DNA of 61,741 nt from an uncultured Anaeromyxobacter sp. (GTDB lineage Bacteria; Myxococcota; Myxococcia; Myxococcales; Anaeromyxobacteraceae): the NCBI GenBank assembly GCA_903904005.1, contig CAIVAR010000056.1, forward strand, positions 1-61,741, in the 5' to 3' direction. How positions within the stretch are numbered: position 1 is the stretch's first letter; every line of letters starts with the position of its first letter. A program made the translations under genes and the position numbers. Below are positions 35,801 to 44,272 of the stretch, piece by piece. The notes under the pieces were generated by a model. That model was given only the letters and a program-made list of their open reading frames with translations. It made no database searches and had not been told where the DNA came from.

Positions 35801-36346
35801 GTGCCGCAGGCATCTTCAGCCCCTCTTGAACTGATTGTCCTACACGGAGCTCTCACCGCCCTTGGCTGCGGCGCGGCGACGCCGGACCCCGCCGCTGACG
35901 AGATCGCGACCGTCCCGATGTCGGGCGACCCCGTGGCCCTCACGGAGATCCGGGTGAGCCCGGCACCCCAGATACCGCTCACCTGGAGCAGCGGCTTCAC
36001 GTCGCCCCAGCGGATCGTCGTTCGGACGCAGCAGGAGTGGGCGACGACCTGGGCGACCATCTGGTCGCGGCAGACTCCTGTCCCCGCACTTCCGGTCGTG
36101 GACTTCACCTCGGAGGTCGTCGTGGTCGCCGCCTCCGGGTACCAGAGCAACGGGGGCGTTCGGATCGCAATCCCCAACGCGGCTCTCGACCAGGGGGCCG
36201 TGAAGGTGAGCGTCGTCGAGACGTTCGCTGGTGCGAACTGCGTGGTCCCGGCGGTCAACTCCAGCCCGGTGTTCGCGGCCCGCATGGTTCGATTCGACGG
36301 GCCGATCTCCCTCACGGATGTGCGGACGACGACGGACTGCGAGTAG
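35801..36346 (+). CDS. Probable lipoprotein with PrcB-like domain
   Basis: A 181-residue protein with a marginal lipoprotein signal (LIVLHGALTALGC, Cys near residue 23) opened by GTG 35801. The domain TQQEWATTWATIWSRQ ... VVDFTSEVVVVAASGYQSNG then GVRIAIPNAA resembles the C-terminal domain of PrcB, the subunit that stabilises the PrtP protease complex of Treponema. The signal is weak and no ribosome site is obvious, so the start may lie elsewhere. No protease gene is adjacent. Confidence 0.62.
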   Translation: MPQASSAPLELIVLHGALTALGCGAATPDPAADEIATVPMSGDPVALTEIRVSPAPQIPLTWSSGFTSPQRIVVRTQQEWATTWATIWSRQTPVPALPVVDFTSEVVVVAASGYQSNGGVRIAIPNAALDQGAVKVSVVETFAGANCVVPAVNSSPVFAARMVRFDGPISLTDVRTTTDCE

Positions 36347-36579
36347 CGGAACGGTTGGTCCCGAGCTACCCGCCGGCTCCACCGGCAGCGGCCCATCCCG
36401 TGGCCCGGTGTAAGACTTGGTCGCCCATCTGTGCGCACCAGGCCGAAGATTCGGCGCGATGTCGCCCTTGCTTGGCGGCCCGTCACCGGGACGGCGTGTA
36501 CGGGATTCGTGTCAGGTTTCTCCAGCTCGACGTGCTCTAGAGACAGGGAACGCGTCGCTCCGTACACTGGAGGTCAGGG

Positions 36580-38238
36580 ATGTTCAGGGCTTCGACGACG
36601 ACGGAAGCTGAAGTGCTCCTGGCCAGCCGGGGCGACCGGGAGGCTTTTGGCCGCCTCGTCGCGGCCACCCGCTCGCTCGTCGCCTCCATCGCCCTCGTCG
36701 AACTGCGAGATGTCGAGGCTGCCCGGGACGTCGCCCAGGACGTCTACCTCCAGGTCTGGGACGACCTCCACGCGCTCCGGACCCCGGCCAGTTTCCTCCC
36801 GTTCCTGCGGCAAGTGACGCGACTCCGTGCCCGCCGGGTGGCGGAGCGGCGCGCACGAGAAGTCAGCGGCCCCGTCGCGGAGGAACTGCTGGCTGGTGCC
36901 ATTGACCCGGCCCTCGACCCGGGCAGCAGGCTGCTGCGGGCGGAGCAGGAGGCAGTCGTCCGGAAGGCGCTCGACAGCTTGCCGGAGGACGCACGGGAGA
37001 CGGTCGCGCTCTACTACCTGGAGGGCCACTCCGCGGCGCGAGTCGCTCGCCTGCTCGGACTGAGCGAGCAGGCGGTCTTCCAGCGCCTCTCCCGGGCGAG
37101 GGCCCTGCTCCGGGCCGACGTCCTCGCCCGCCTCGGGGACGCGCTCGTGGACGTGGCGCCCGGGGCGGGCTTCACCGCCGCTGTCATCGCCTCCTTGCCG
37201 TCCGGGGCGTCGGCGATGGCAGGCATCACCGGCCTCGCGGCAGCATCGGTGGGTGCAGGAAAGATCACGGCCCTCGGCGCGGGCATCGCGGTGCTCGCGG
37301 CCATTCTTGCCGTGACGGTGGCATCGGGAGGTGGAGGCGGGAGGGTTCCTGTCGAGTCGGTGGCCTCGCCGTCTGGTATCCGTTCGCCCGGGGATGAGCG
37401 GGCGCCCGCTGCCGGTGACGACCACCTTCGGCGGCGCATCGCGGAACTGGAAGAGCAGGTTCGGCTCCAGGCGGCCGTCCCAGTTCGCGCAGCGGCACCG
37501 CAAGAGAATCCCCCTGAGCTTTCCCCGCCAGTTCCGTTCCCCTCGGTGACCCCGCCCGCGAACACGCCGGCCGAGTTCCGCCCCGTGGTCGAGGCGCTAC
37601 TGGCGAAGTGCGCGCCGGGCGTGAAGGTGCAGGAGGTCGAGTGCTCGGAGTTTCCCTGCATCGCCTGGACGAGTGTGGATACGGCGCTCACGCCCAAGCT
37701 CGACCTGCTCGGCTGCGAGGAGTGGAAGGCGACCTTCGGCGAGAAGCTCATGGTCTACGGGAGAAGATCGGAGGACGGCTCCAGCCAGTTCGCCGGGCTC
37801 TTCTCCCTGCCCGACGACCCGGAGGCCATCAAGAACATCCAGAAGCGCGCCCGACTCCGACTCGATGCTCTTGGCCAGTCCTATGGCATCCAGCCTCCGA
37901 AGGGCCCCTTGGCCGCTGCGTGCCCGGACTGCCCGGACGGCGCCGTGTTCATCGGGTGCACGCAGGGGGACGCGACCATGATGCTCGCCTTCCCCCCGGG
38001 CATGAAGACGGGGTTCACCATGAAGGGCTGGAAGTCGATGCTCCAGGTGACCGCGACCCGGACGAGGGAGGCGCTCCTGCGCCTGGAACTCCAGTCCCCA
38101 GGTCCCGGCGGTGTCGGGAAGGAGAAGGCCGTCACGCTCCGCATCGGCGAGACCGTGACGGTGGTTCCGGGCAAGGACGTGGATGTGGCGGCCGTGGGCG
38201 GGAACGCCGCTCCGGTGCGCTGCGCGTGGCTGGAGTAG
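36580..38238 (+). CDS. ECF-type sigma factor fused to membrane anchor and exported domain
   Basis: A 552-residue protein. Residues about 1-180 are a sigma-70 factor of the ECF kind: region 2 in EAARDVAQDVYLQVWDDLHA and region 4 in LPEDARETVALYYLEGHSAA, RVARLLGLSEQAVFQRLSRA. A Gly/Ala-rich stretch and one membrane helix follow (about 227-248, ITALGAGIAVLAAILAVTVA), then an exported domain of about 300 residues with paired Cys (VECSEFPC, AACPDC, GC). No anti-sigma gene is present; the sensor and sigma appear joined in one chain, so release may need proteolysis or the sigma may act from the membrane. ATG 36580 has a GGAGG site. Two lipoprotein genes follow and are candidate targets. Confidence 0.85.
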   Translation: MFRASTTTEAEVLLASRGDREAFGRLVAATRSLVASIALVELRDVEAARDVAQDVYLQVWDDLHALRTPASFLPFLRQVTRLRARRVAERRAREVSGPVAEELLAGAIDPALDPGSRLLRAEQEAVVRKALDSLPEDARETVALYYLEGHSAARVARLLGLSEQAVFQRLSRARALLRADVLARLGDALVDVAPGAGFTAAVIASLPSGASAMAGITGLAAASVGAGKITALGAGIAVLAAILAVTVASGGGGGRVPVESVASPSGIRSPGDERAPAAGDDHLRRRIAELEEQVRLQAAVPVRAAAPQENPPELSPPVPFPSVTPPANTPAEFRPVVEALLAKCAPGVKVQEVECSEFPCIAWTSVDTALTPKLDLLGCEEWKATFGEKLMVYGRRSEDGSSQFAGLFSLPDDPEAIKNIQKRARLRLDALGQSYGIQPPKGPLAAACPDCPDGAVFIGCTQGDATMMLAFPPGMKTGFTMKGWKSMLQVTATRTREALLRLELQSPGPGGVGKEKAVTLRIGETVTVVPGKDVDVAAVGGNAAPVRCAWLE

Positions 38239-38309
38239 GGCCGATGCATTCGTGAAGTTCCATGAAGTCGGGATCGGGGCCGCCCTGGCATGACGTACAG
38301 TCACCACCC

Positions 38310-38666
38310 ATGAAATCCCGCATGCGCCGCACCATCGTCGTTGCGTCCTTGCTCCTCTCCGCCTGCGCGACCGCGCCTGCCGTGTCGTCGGGCTACCAGC
38401 TCGACCCGGCAACCCGTCCGGCGTGCGCCGCCAACTGCGAGAAGATGGGCCTGAAGCTTGCCGCGGTGGTGCTCGTCCGGAACTCCGCGGGCTGCGTATG
38501 TGCGGTTCCCGACGCGAAGCCCGGGGTGGGTCAGGGCGTTCAGGCCGCGGCAGGGACCGTCGCGGTGGCCGGGGGAGTCCTCATCGCCGACGAGGATGCC
38601 CAGAAGAACCAGACCGTCGTCATCGAGAACCAGCAGGTCCAGCAGCAGTTGCAGGTCACGCAGTAG
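38310..38666 (+). CDS. Small lipoprotein, unknown function
   Basis: A 118-residue protein with a lipoprotein signal (TIVVASLLLSACATAPA, lipid Cys about residue 17). A short Cys-containing region follows (ACAANCEKMGLKLAAVVLV, GCVCAVPDA), then a Gly/Ala stretch and a Gln-rich tail ending NQQVQQQLQVTQ. No family recognised. It lies 71 bases after the sigma-factor fusion and 32 bases before another lipoprotein; probably one operon. Confidence 0.75.
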   Translation: MKSRMRRTIVVASLLLSACATAPAVSSGYQLDPATRPACAANCEKMGLKLAAVVLVRNSAGCVCAVPDAKPGVGQGVQAAAGTVAVAGGVLIADEDAQKNQTVVIENQQVQQQLQVTQ

Positions 38667-38698
38667 ACCATCGACCACTCGATCATCTTGGGGAACGC

Positions 38699-39418
38699 TT
38701 GAACATCCGTAACGTCGCAACCACTCTCGTTCTGTTGGTCCTCGCTGCCTGCGGCGGCTCGGTGCCGACCGCCCCTGACCCTGCCCCGCCGCCTACGATC
38801 GACTTCCGGGACCCGAGCATCGCTTGGACCGCTGGGTTCGCCGATGCCGCGCTCTACATGACCGACCAGATCGGGTTCGTGGCAGAGCGCCGACCTCTGC
38901 CGGCGCCCTTGCAGGGAAGCGCGCTCTATCAGTATGGGTACAATACCAGCGACGACCTGTGCATGTGGTTTGCGTTCAGCAGGCCTGGCTTCGACCCTGC
39001 GAAGGAGTATGCGGTCGCGTTCGACGTCGGGATCGCGAGTGATGCGGGCCTCGCCTGCGAGGCCGGGACCGCGGTCGCGACGTACGTGAAGGCGGGCGCA
39101 TCCTCCTATCTCCCGGGCAGGGTTGAAGTGAACGGGTATTGGCAGATGAATGTCGACAAGGGAGTGCCCCCGGCGGGCGACGGCAGGCAGGCGCTCGCCC
39201 TGGGAGACATTCGCAACGACATCCCCGGTTGCCCAAGCACGAACAGGCCCTGGGGGGAACGCAGCCTCTCATCCGGAAGCCGTGAGATTCGCGTTCGGCC
39301 CTCGAACGATGGGACCATCTGGTTCTTCGTGATGACGGACTCGGGATTCGAGTCCCCCTACCAGCTCTACTTCACGTTCTTGAACCTCCGGATACGAGCC
39401 GTACCGCCGACCGGGTAG
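38699..39418 (+). CDS. Lipoprotein, unknown function
   Basis: A 239-residue protein beginning at TTG 38699 (GGGGA site upstream) with a lipoprotein signal VATTLVLLVLAACGGS. The body looks beta-rich (FAFSRPGFDPAKEYAVAFDV, WFFVMTDSGFESPYQLYFTF), perhaps a jelly-roll or carbohydrate-binding fold; this is inference from the pattern only. The longer frame before the TTG overlaps the previous gene and has no signal. Last gene of the sigma-factor group. Confidence 0.75.
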   Translation: MNIRNVATTLVLLVLAACGGSVPTAPDPAPPPTIDFRDPSIAWTAGFADAALYMTDQIGFVAERRPLPAPLQGSALYQYGYNTSDDLCMWFAFSRPGFDPAKEYAVAFDVGIASDAGLACEAGTAVATYVKAGASSYLPGRVEVNGYWQMNVDKGVPPAGDGRQALALGDIRNDIPGCPSTNRPWGERSLSSGSREIRVRPSNDGTIWFFVMTDSGFESPYQLYFTFLNLRIRAVPPTG

Positions 39419-39586
39419 GACGGCACGTGTCCGGCATGCCGACTAGGGCGTCCTGTCGGGACGTGCCCCGCTCGTGAGGTCCGGGGGCAACGGGTTCAGG
39501 GGCCACCCTCCCGAGTCGACGCCCCAGCGCGCCGCGATGGCAGCCAGGGCGACCTCCGGGAACTTCGGGTTCTCCAACTGGGCCGC

Positions 39587-39970
39587 GTCTCCTTCGAGTT
39601 GGCACCGCGTTTCCTGATCTTCGACCGCTACGCCATCTTCTCGGCCGGGCTGACGGCGACGATCCGGTCGATGCTCATGGAGCCAACACGCACCAGCCAC
39701 CGGAGCACCTGGCACAATGGGCTCGCGGAGAGGTTTGTCGGAACCGTCCACCGAGCTTCTCGACCACTTCATCGTCCTGAACGAGCACCACCTGCGGCAG
39801 CTGATCGAGTCCTTTGTCGCCTACTACAACGCCGACCGAACGCATCTCGGGGTAGGCAAGGACTCACCGCGCGGGCGTCCGGTCGAGCAGAGGCCCGGTG
39901 TGACGTCCAACGTCGTCAGCCTCCCACGGGTCGGTGGCGGCGTCCATTCTCGCGTCTGGCGCCACGATCC
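39587..39970 (+). pseudogene. Transposase remnant (rve/DDE integrase core)
   Basis: Two frames carry pieces of an integrase-core transposase: FELAPRFLIFDRYAIFSAGL, then TSHRSTWHNGLAERFVGTV in one frame, continuing after a frameshift near 39755 as LLDHFIVLNEHHLRQLIESF and VAYYNADRTHLGVGKDSPRG in the other. In intact relatives the first motif is FDRDAIFS: the catalytic Asp is Tyr here. The N-terminal half is missing. It is an inactive 3' fragment of an IS3/IS481-like element lying directly beyond the end of the pga operon. No terminal repeats or target duplication could be found. Confidence 0.82.
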
Positions 39971-40059
39971 AGGCCCCGTTTCCGTCGGCAGCACCCTGCC
40001 CCACCCCTCTTCGAACGCCGTTCTGTTCACGGATCGTGTTTTGGCGAACGACACGGGGT

Positions 40060-41988
40060 TTACCGGAACGACGGCCGCGACCGAAGGGAGAAGACCGGGA
40101 CGATCTCCTCCAGCCGGGGCAGTTCCCGCAGGAAGTCGTCCGGGTAATAGGCGAGGTTGCGCGCGCCACCGACCTCGAGCAGGCGCATCCAGCGCGCGAG
40201 TTGCTTCCCGCACACGTCCGCTCCCGAGCGCCAGTCCCGCGCCTGCAGCTCGAAGACGGTTCGCTCGAGGGCTCCCGGCCGAGCGGACACCGAGCGGAGC
40301 AGTCGCTGCAGGAACGCCTCCGGGTCCCGGGCGTTCTCGAGAAACGGCATCGCCATCACGGCCGTCTCGTCGTAGGCGGCGAGGAACGCAGGGAACGACT
40401 GGGCCGTCCAGGCCTCGGCCGCCGGATCGAGCACCGGGCCCGCCAGGATGCTGCGCGAGGTCCGGAGCGGCTTCCGCGTGCGCTCCGTGCGGTGGCGGAG
40501 CTCCTCCGTGAATCCCACCAGGTAGGCCGTCTTTTCGCGTGCCCAGCGGGCCGAGAGCGCTGGATCGGCCCGGATGGCCGACACCGAGGCGGGCAGCCCC
40601 CAGTCGCGAGCGTAGACCGCGAGCGCCTCCGGGCTCGCGTCCTCCCGGTCCCCGAGGATCGCGTCGTCGTGGAACGCGATCCCGTCGAAGATGCCCGCCG
40701 CGCCCAGGTCCTCGTAGATCTCCCCTACCACCCGCCGCACGTCGGGGGAGAAGGGCGAGAGCCGGTGCGTTCCCCGTTCCCCTCCCTCGGCCACCACCAA
40801 CTTTCCGGCGGCCGGATCCCCGGCAGGAAGGGCGAAGGCCATCACCGGCATCCACGCGAGGACCCTCACGCCCGCCCGCGTCCGGAGCTGCCAGGCCACC
40901 CGGTTGAAGAGGTCCGCCCGGACCGGCATGTGGCGATTCGGGAAGTAGAGCTCGCGGACCACGCCGTCGCCCCGGGGATCGGAGAAGGCCTGCAGGTAGA
41001 CCGCGCCCGGCTTGAGGGCCACGATCCGGTCGAGGAGCTTCGACAGGTTGCGCTCCGCGACGGCCGGATCCGGGTCGTACACGTAGTCGAGATCGACCCG
41101 AACGGCGCGGACCGGATCGCCGGGCCAGCTCGCCTCGAGGAGCGCTGCGAAGTCGAGGAGCGGGGGATCCTCGACGACGATGGACCGGTGCAGCTCGTCG
41201 ATCGGCGTATCGGGACGGTTCGGGCCGCTCCGCAGGGTGAGCATGACGGGCATCCCCGCCGCCCGCGCCGCATCCTGCAGTTCTCCCGTGTAACGCCCGT
41301 AGGGCCAGACCACGAGGCGCGGCCGCCGCCCGGTCTCCCGCTCCATGGCGTCGGCGCTCCGCGCGAGGTCCCGCCGGACCCGCTCCCGCAGTTCCGCCGA
41401 CGTCTCGTATCCGGCGGCACCGCGCCACTCCCGCGTCACCGCCGCCGGCTGCGTGTTGCCCTGCGGGTTGGACCGGATCCCCCGGTGCAGGTCCCAGGTG
41501 TGGGAGGCGACCTCCACGAGTCCGGATCGCTGCATCTCGCGGACCTGCTCCCAGGAAAGGAAGCTGCTCCGGGGCACCTTCCGCCCGTCGTAGTCGACCT
41601 CGCCGCCGTCGGGGATGTCCATCCAGGAACCGACGGGCGCGACCACGGCCGGGTAGCCGTGCCGTCGCAGCAGCGGGTAGACGGTGGTGTACACGTCGGC
41701 GTACCCGTCGTCGAAGGTGAGGAGCACGGCCTTGGGCGGCAGCGGATGCCCTCCCCGGCGAGCCTCCAGGATCTGGTCGATGCTCACCGGATGCCAGCCG
41801 TTCGCCTTCATCCAGGTGAACTGCTCCTCGAGCTTCCGGGCCTCCACCGCGTGCCGGGCGGCGCCTCCCGCGTCGGGCGCGGCGCCGCTCCCGTTCTCGA
41901 TGCCGTGGTAGGAGAGCGCGGCGAAGTCACCCGGGCGCGGAGAGGCTGCGAGGAGCGTCGAGACGACCACGAAAAGGGCCGGTGTCAT
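40060..41988 (-). CDS. pgaB: Poly-beta-1,6-GlcNAc N-deacetylase PgaB
   Basis: A 642-residue exported protein (signal 1-15, ALFVVVSTLLAASP). The N-terminal polysaccharide-deacetylase domain has LSYHGIENG, LLTFDDGYADVYTTVYPLLR (metal Asp pair) and SHTWDLHRG (metal His). The C-terminal glycoside-hydrolase-like domain has DYVYDPDPAVAERNLSKLLD and GIFDGIAFHDDAILGD, matching E. coli PgaB FHDD. It partly deacetylates PNAG so that it can be exported and retained. Starts two bases after pgaA. The start ATG 41988 was chosen over a longer frame that runs back through pgaA. Length close to the 672-residue E. coli protein. Confidence 0.94.
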   Translation of the reverse strand: MTPALFVVVSTLLAASPRPGDFAALSYHGIENGSGAAPDAGGAARHAVEARKLEEQFTWMKANGWHPVSIDQILEARRGGHPLPPKAVLLTFDDGYADVYTTVYPLLRRHGYPAVVAPVGSWMDIPDGGEVDYDGRKVPRSSFLSWEQVREMQRSGLVEVASHTWDLHRGIRSNPQGNTQPAAVTREWRGAAGYETSAELRERVRRDLARSADAMERETGRRPRLVVWPYGRYTGELQDAARAAGMPVMLTLRSGPNRPDTPIDELHRSIVVEDPPLLDFAALLEASWPGDPVRAVRVDLDYVYDPDPAVAERNLSKLLDRIVALKPGAVYLQAFSDPRGDGVVRELYFPNRHMPVRADLFNRVAWQLRTRAGVRVLAWMPVMAFALPAGDPAAGKLVVAEGGERGTHRLSPFSPDVRRVVGEIYEDLGAAGIFDGIAFHDDAILGDREDASPEALAVYARDWGLPASVSAIRADPALSARWAREKTAYLVGFTEELRHRTERTRKPLRTSRSILAGPVLDPAAEAWTAQSFPAFLAAYDETAVMAMPFLENARDPEAFLQRLLRSVSARPGALERTVFELQARDWRSGADVCGKQLARWMRLLEVGGARNLAYYPDDFLRELPRLEEIVPVFSLRSRPSFR

Positions 41989-41990
41989 GG

Positions 41991-43805
41991 TCAGAACCGC
42001 CAGTCCAGCATGACGTTGCCTCCGAGCGCGAAGGCGAGCGCGCCGTCGTAGGGGATCTGCGACGCGACGATCCCGTACTGGAGGGCGAGGTCGTACCCGA
42101 GCTGCCACACGTGCTCGTAGCGGGCCTTCCAGAGCGGCAGGGCGCCGTAGTTCACCTGCCAGGACGCGCCGGTCGAGGCGGTGAGCCGCTGGTCGAACCG
42201 GCGCTCGTACCGCTGCCAGGTCTGCCAGTCCACCCGCGCCTCGGCCGACGCGCTCCAGGCCCAGGCGGGGTTGAAGTAGGGCGCGTTGGCCAGCGTGTTG
42301 AGTCCCCCCCAGAGCGAGAGCGCTCCGGTGATCACGAAGCGCGACGACCCCAGCAGCCGCTGGGTCGCCGCCCCGGAGATCGAGACCCTCTGGTTGGTGT
42401 CGCTGAAGGCCTGCCAGGAGGCGCCCACCGACGCGCGGGTCGACTCGCTCCAGGAACGGGTAGCCGCGAGCGCCGCGTCCAGGTTCACGAGAATTCCGGA
42501 CCGCCAGGCCTGCATCGGCAGCGCGTCCGAGATCGTGGCCAGGTGGCCGTCCAGGCTCCAGCGGTCGGACGGGGTCCAGACCGTGGAGAGCGAGGCCCCG
42601 AGCCGCTCGCTCGTTCCCTCGGAGAGGTCGAGCCGCAGCCGCCAGTCGGGCGGCGTCCACTCCACGCCCGCGGCGCCGCGCGCCCAGGTCGTCACGTCAC
42701 CGGAGAAGGTGGCGCCGGTCGCGATCGCGCGGGCGTAGAGGCGCCAATGGAGGTCCACCGGCTCGCTGAACCCCCAGAGGGTGGCCATCCACTCCTGGGC
42801 GCCGAGGGGGTTCTGGTTCGAGGAGGCCGCGTAGGTCGCGTCGGCGTACACCTCGGCGCGCTGGAAGGTCTCCCAGGAACGGGCGGCCCGCTTCACGCTG
42901 GAGGCATCGGGATGGCACTCCCGGGCGCGCGCCAGCGCCGCCTCCGCCTCCTCGTATCGGTGCAGCGTGAGGAGGAGATCCACCTCCCGTCCCCGGTCTC
43001 CCAGGTCGGCGGGGTCGATGGCGGCGAGCAGGGCCAGGTCCTCGAGCGATCGCCGGGTGAGGCCGCGGGCACCCGACACCGACGCCACCGCCTCCCGGAC
43101 GCCCGCGTGGAACGGCGCCACCTGCTGGAGCTTGCGCACCTCGACGTGGGCCTCGCCGGGCCGGTTCGAGCGGAGGAGTTGCAGCACCCTCAGGATGCGG
43201 AGCTCGAGCCAGGCGGGGTTCGGCTCGCCGCTCCGCAGCCGGGCGGGAGCGTCGGCGATCCAGCGGGTGAGGAGCGCGGAGCCCTCCGCCTCCCTTCCCG
43301 CGTCGTCGAGGGCCCAGTAGAGGGCCACGGCCGCCTGCTCCCACTCGTCGGACCAGAGCTCGAGTGCCCCCACGGCGCGCTCGAGGAGCGGAATGGCCCG
43401 CTCCGGCTCCCGCATCTCGAGGAGCGAGGTGCCCGCGGCGGCGGCCACGTAGGGACGGACGGGACGCCCCTCCACGCTCTCCATCCGCTGCTCGAGCGAC
43501 GCGACCTCTGCGAACCGCCGGAGATCCACGAGCGCCGAGGCGCGGTCGGAGAGGATGGACCACTCGTCCCACGACGGGACGAAGGAGCGATCCGACTCCA
43601 GCCGGTCGGCGAGGGGCTGGCTGTAGGCGACAGCGTCCTCCATCCGCGCGGTGCGGCCTGGGTCGCTGCGGAGCCGCAGGTCGATGCGGCCCCACTGGAC
43701 GAGCCGCGACATCTCTCCCGCCGTCGGCCCCACCGTCGGGGGCGGTCCCGCGACGGCCGACGCCGTCGAGGCCAGCAGGACGAGTGCGAGCCCTGCCGCC
43801 TTCAC
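41991..43805 (-). CDS. pgaA: PNAG outer-membrane export porin PgaA
   Basis: A 604-residue protein with a signal peptide (KAAGLALVLLASTASAVAG). A TPR-rich superhelix follows (about 30-330; LVDLRRFAEVASLEQRMESV, LLTLHRYEEAEAALARAREC), then a C-terminal beta barrel (about 340-604; WSLDGHLATISDALPMQAWR, ending FALGGNVMLDWRF with the terminal aromatic). This is the layout of PgaA, which carries the polymer through the outer membrane. E. coli PgaA is 807 residues, so this is a short form with fewer repeats. GTG 43803-43805 overlaps the TGA of pgaD (GTGA). Confidence 0.9.
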   Translation of the reverse strand: MKAAGLALVLLASTASAVAGPPPTVGPTAGEMSRLVQWGRIDLRLRSDPGRTARMEDAVAYSQPLADRLESDRSFVPSWDEWSILSDRASALVDLRRFAEVASLEQRMESVEGRPVRPYVAAAAGTSLLEMREPERAIPLLERAVGALELWSDEWEQAAVALYWALDDAGREAEGSALLTRWIADAPARLRSGEPNPAWLELRILRVLQLLRSNRPGEAHVEVRKLQQVAPFHAGVREAVASVSGARGLTRRSLEDLALLAAIDPADLGDRGREVDLLLTLHRYEEAEAALARARECHPDASSVKRAARSWETFQRAEVYADATYAASSNQNPLGAQEWMATLWGFSEPVDLHWRLYARAIATGATFSGDVTTWARGAAGVEWTPPDWRLRLDLSEGTSERLGASLSTVWTPSDRWSLDGHLATISDALPMQAWRSGILVNLDAALAATRSWSESTRASVGASWQAFSDTNQRVSISGAATQRLLGSSRFVITGALSLWGGLNTLANAPYFNPAWAWSASAEARVDWQTWQRYERRFDQRLTASTGASWQVNYGALPLWKARYEHVWQLGYDLALQYGIVASQIPYDGALAFALGGNVMLDWRF

Positions 43806-44272
43806 GGGATGACATCCACCGAGCGCGCCGTGGCCTCGGCGATGGCGCCGCCAGGCCCCGACCGTACGTCGATGATCCGAGCGGCTCCCAGCTGGAGCAG
43901 CTTCTCCTCCGGGAGACCGGAGACCCTCGCCACCTCGGCGGACGCGACGGCCTCGAGGGGCGCCCGGTGGATTCGGATGCTGCGCTGCCGGAACGAGAAG
44001 ATGAGCCCCCAGACGAGGACCCAGATGACCGCCGCGCTGACGACCCACTTGTGCCGGAGATAGATGCTCAGGATGGCGTCCCAGGTAGGGTTGGTGACGG
44101 TGAGCTCGAAGCGCGGCGGCGTCAGGTAATCGTAGGCCACCTCGATGAAGTTTCGCAGGAGCAGGATCGCCACCGCCCAGGTGGCGAAGGTCAGGATCCA
44201 GTCACGGGCGCGGATCCCCCAGGGCAGGGCGGACTGGATGATGGGGGGCTCGGCGCGTCCCGGCGCGGTCAT
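43802..44272 (-). CDS. pgaD: PNAG synthase subunit PgaD-like
   Basis: A 156-residue protein with two membrane helices (WILTFATWAVAILLLRNFIE, about 28-47, and KWVVSAAVIWVLVWGLIFSF, about 80-100) and a cytoplasmic tail (PLEAVASAEVARVSGLPEEK). PgaD pairs with PgaC to make the c-di-GMP-activated polymerase. Sequence conservation of PgaD is low, so the call rests on topology, size and position between pgaC and pgaA with ATGA and GTGA overlaps. Confidence 0.88.
   Translation of the reverse strand: MTAPGRAEPPIIQSALPWGIRARDWILTFATWAVAILLLRNFIEVAYDYLTPPRFELTVTNPTWDAILSIYLRHKWVVSAAVIWVLVWGLIFSFRQRSIRIHRAPLEAVASAEVARVSGLPEEKLLQLGAARIIDVRSGPGGAIAEATARSVDVIP

Noticed and set aside
39440-39600. A minus-strand frame (KFPEVALAAIAARWGVD...) next to the transposase remnant
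   Set aside because: Looks like the end of a gene but has no start, family match or partner; could be part of the insertion scar.
39600-39616. TGGCAC-CGCGT-TTCC resembling a sigma-54 site
   Set aside because: Lacks the essential GC at -12 and lies inside the transposase remnant.
40060-42660. Extended 866-residue start of pgaB
   Set aside because: The extra N-terminus runs antiphase through pgaA and has no homology; the signal peptide begins at 41988.
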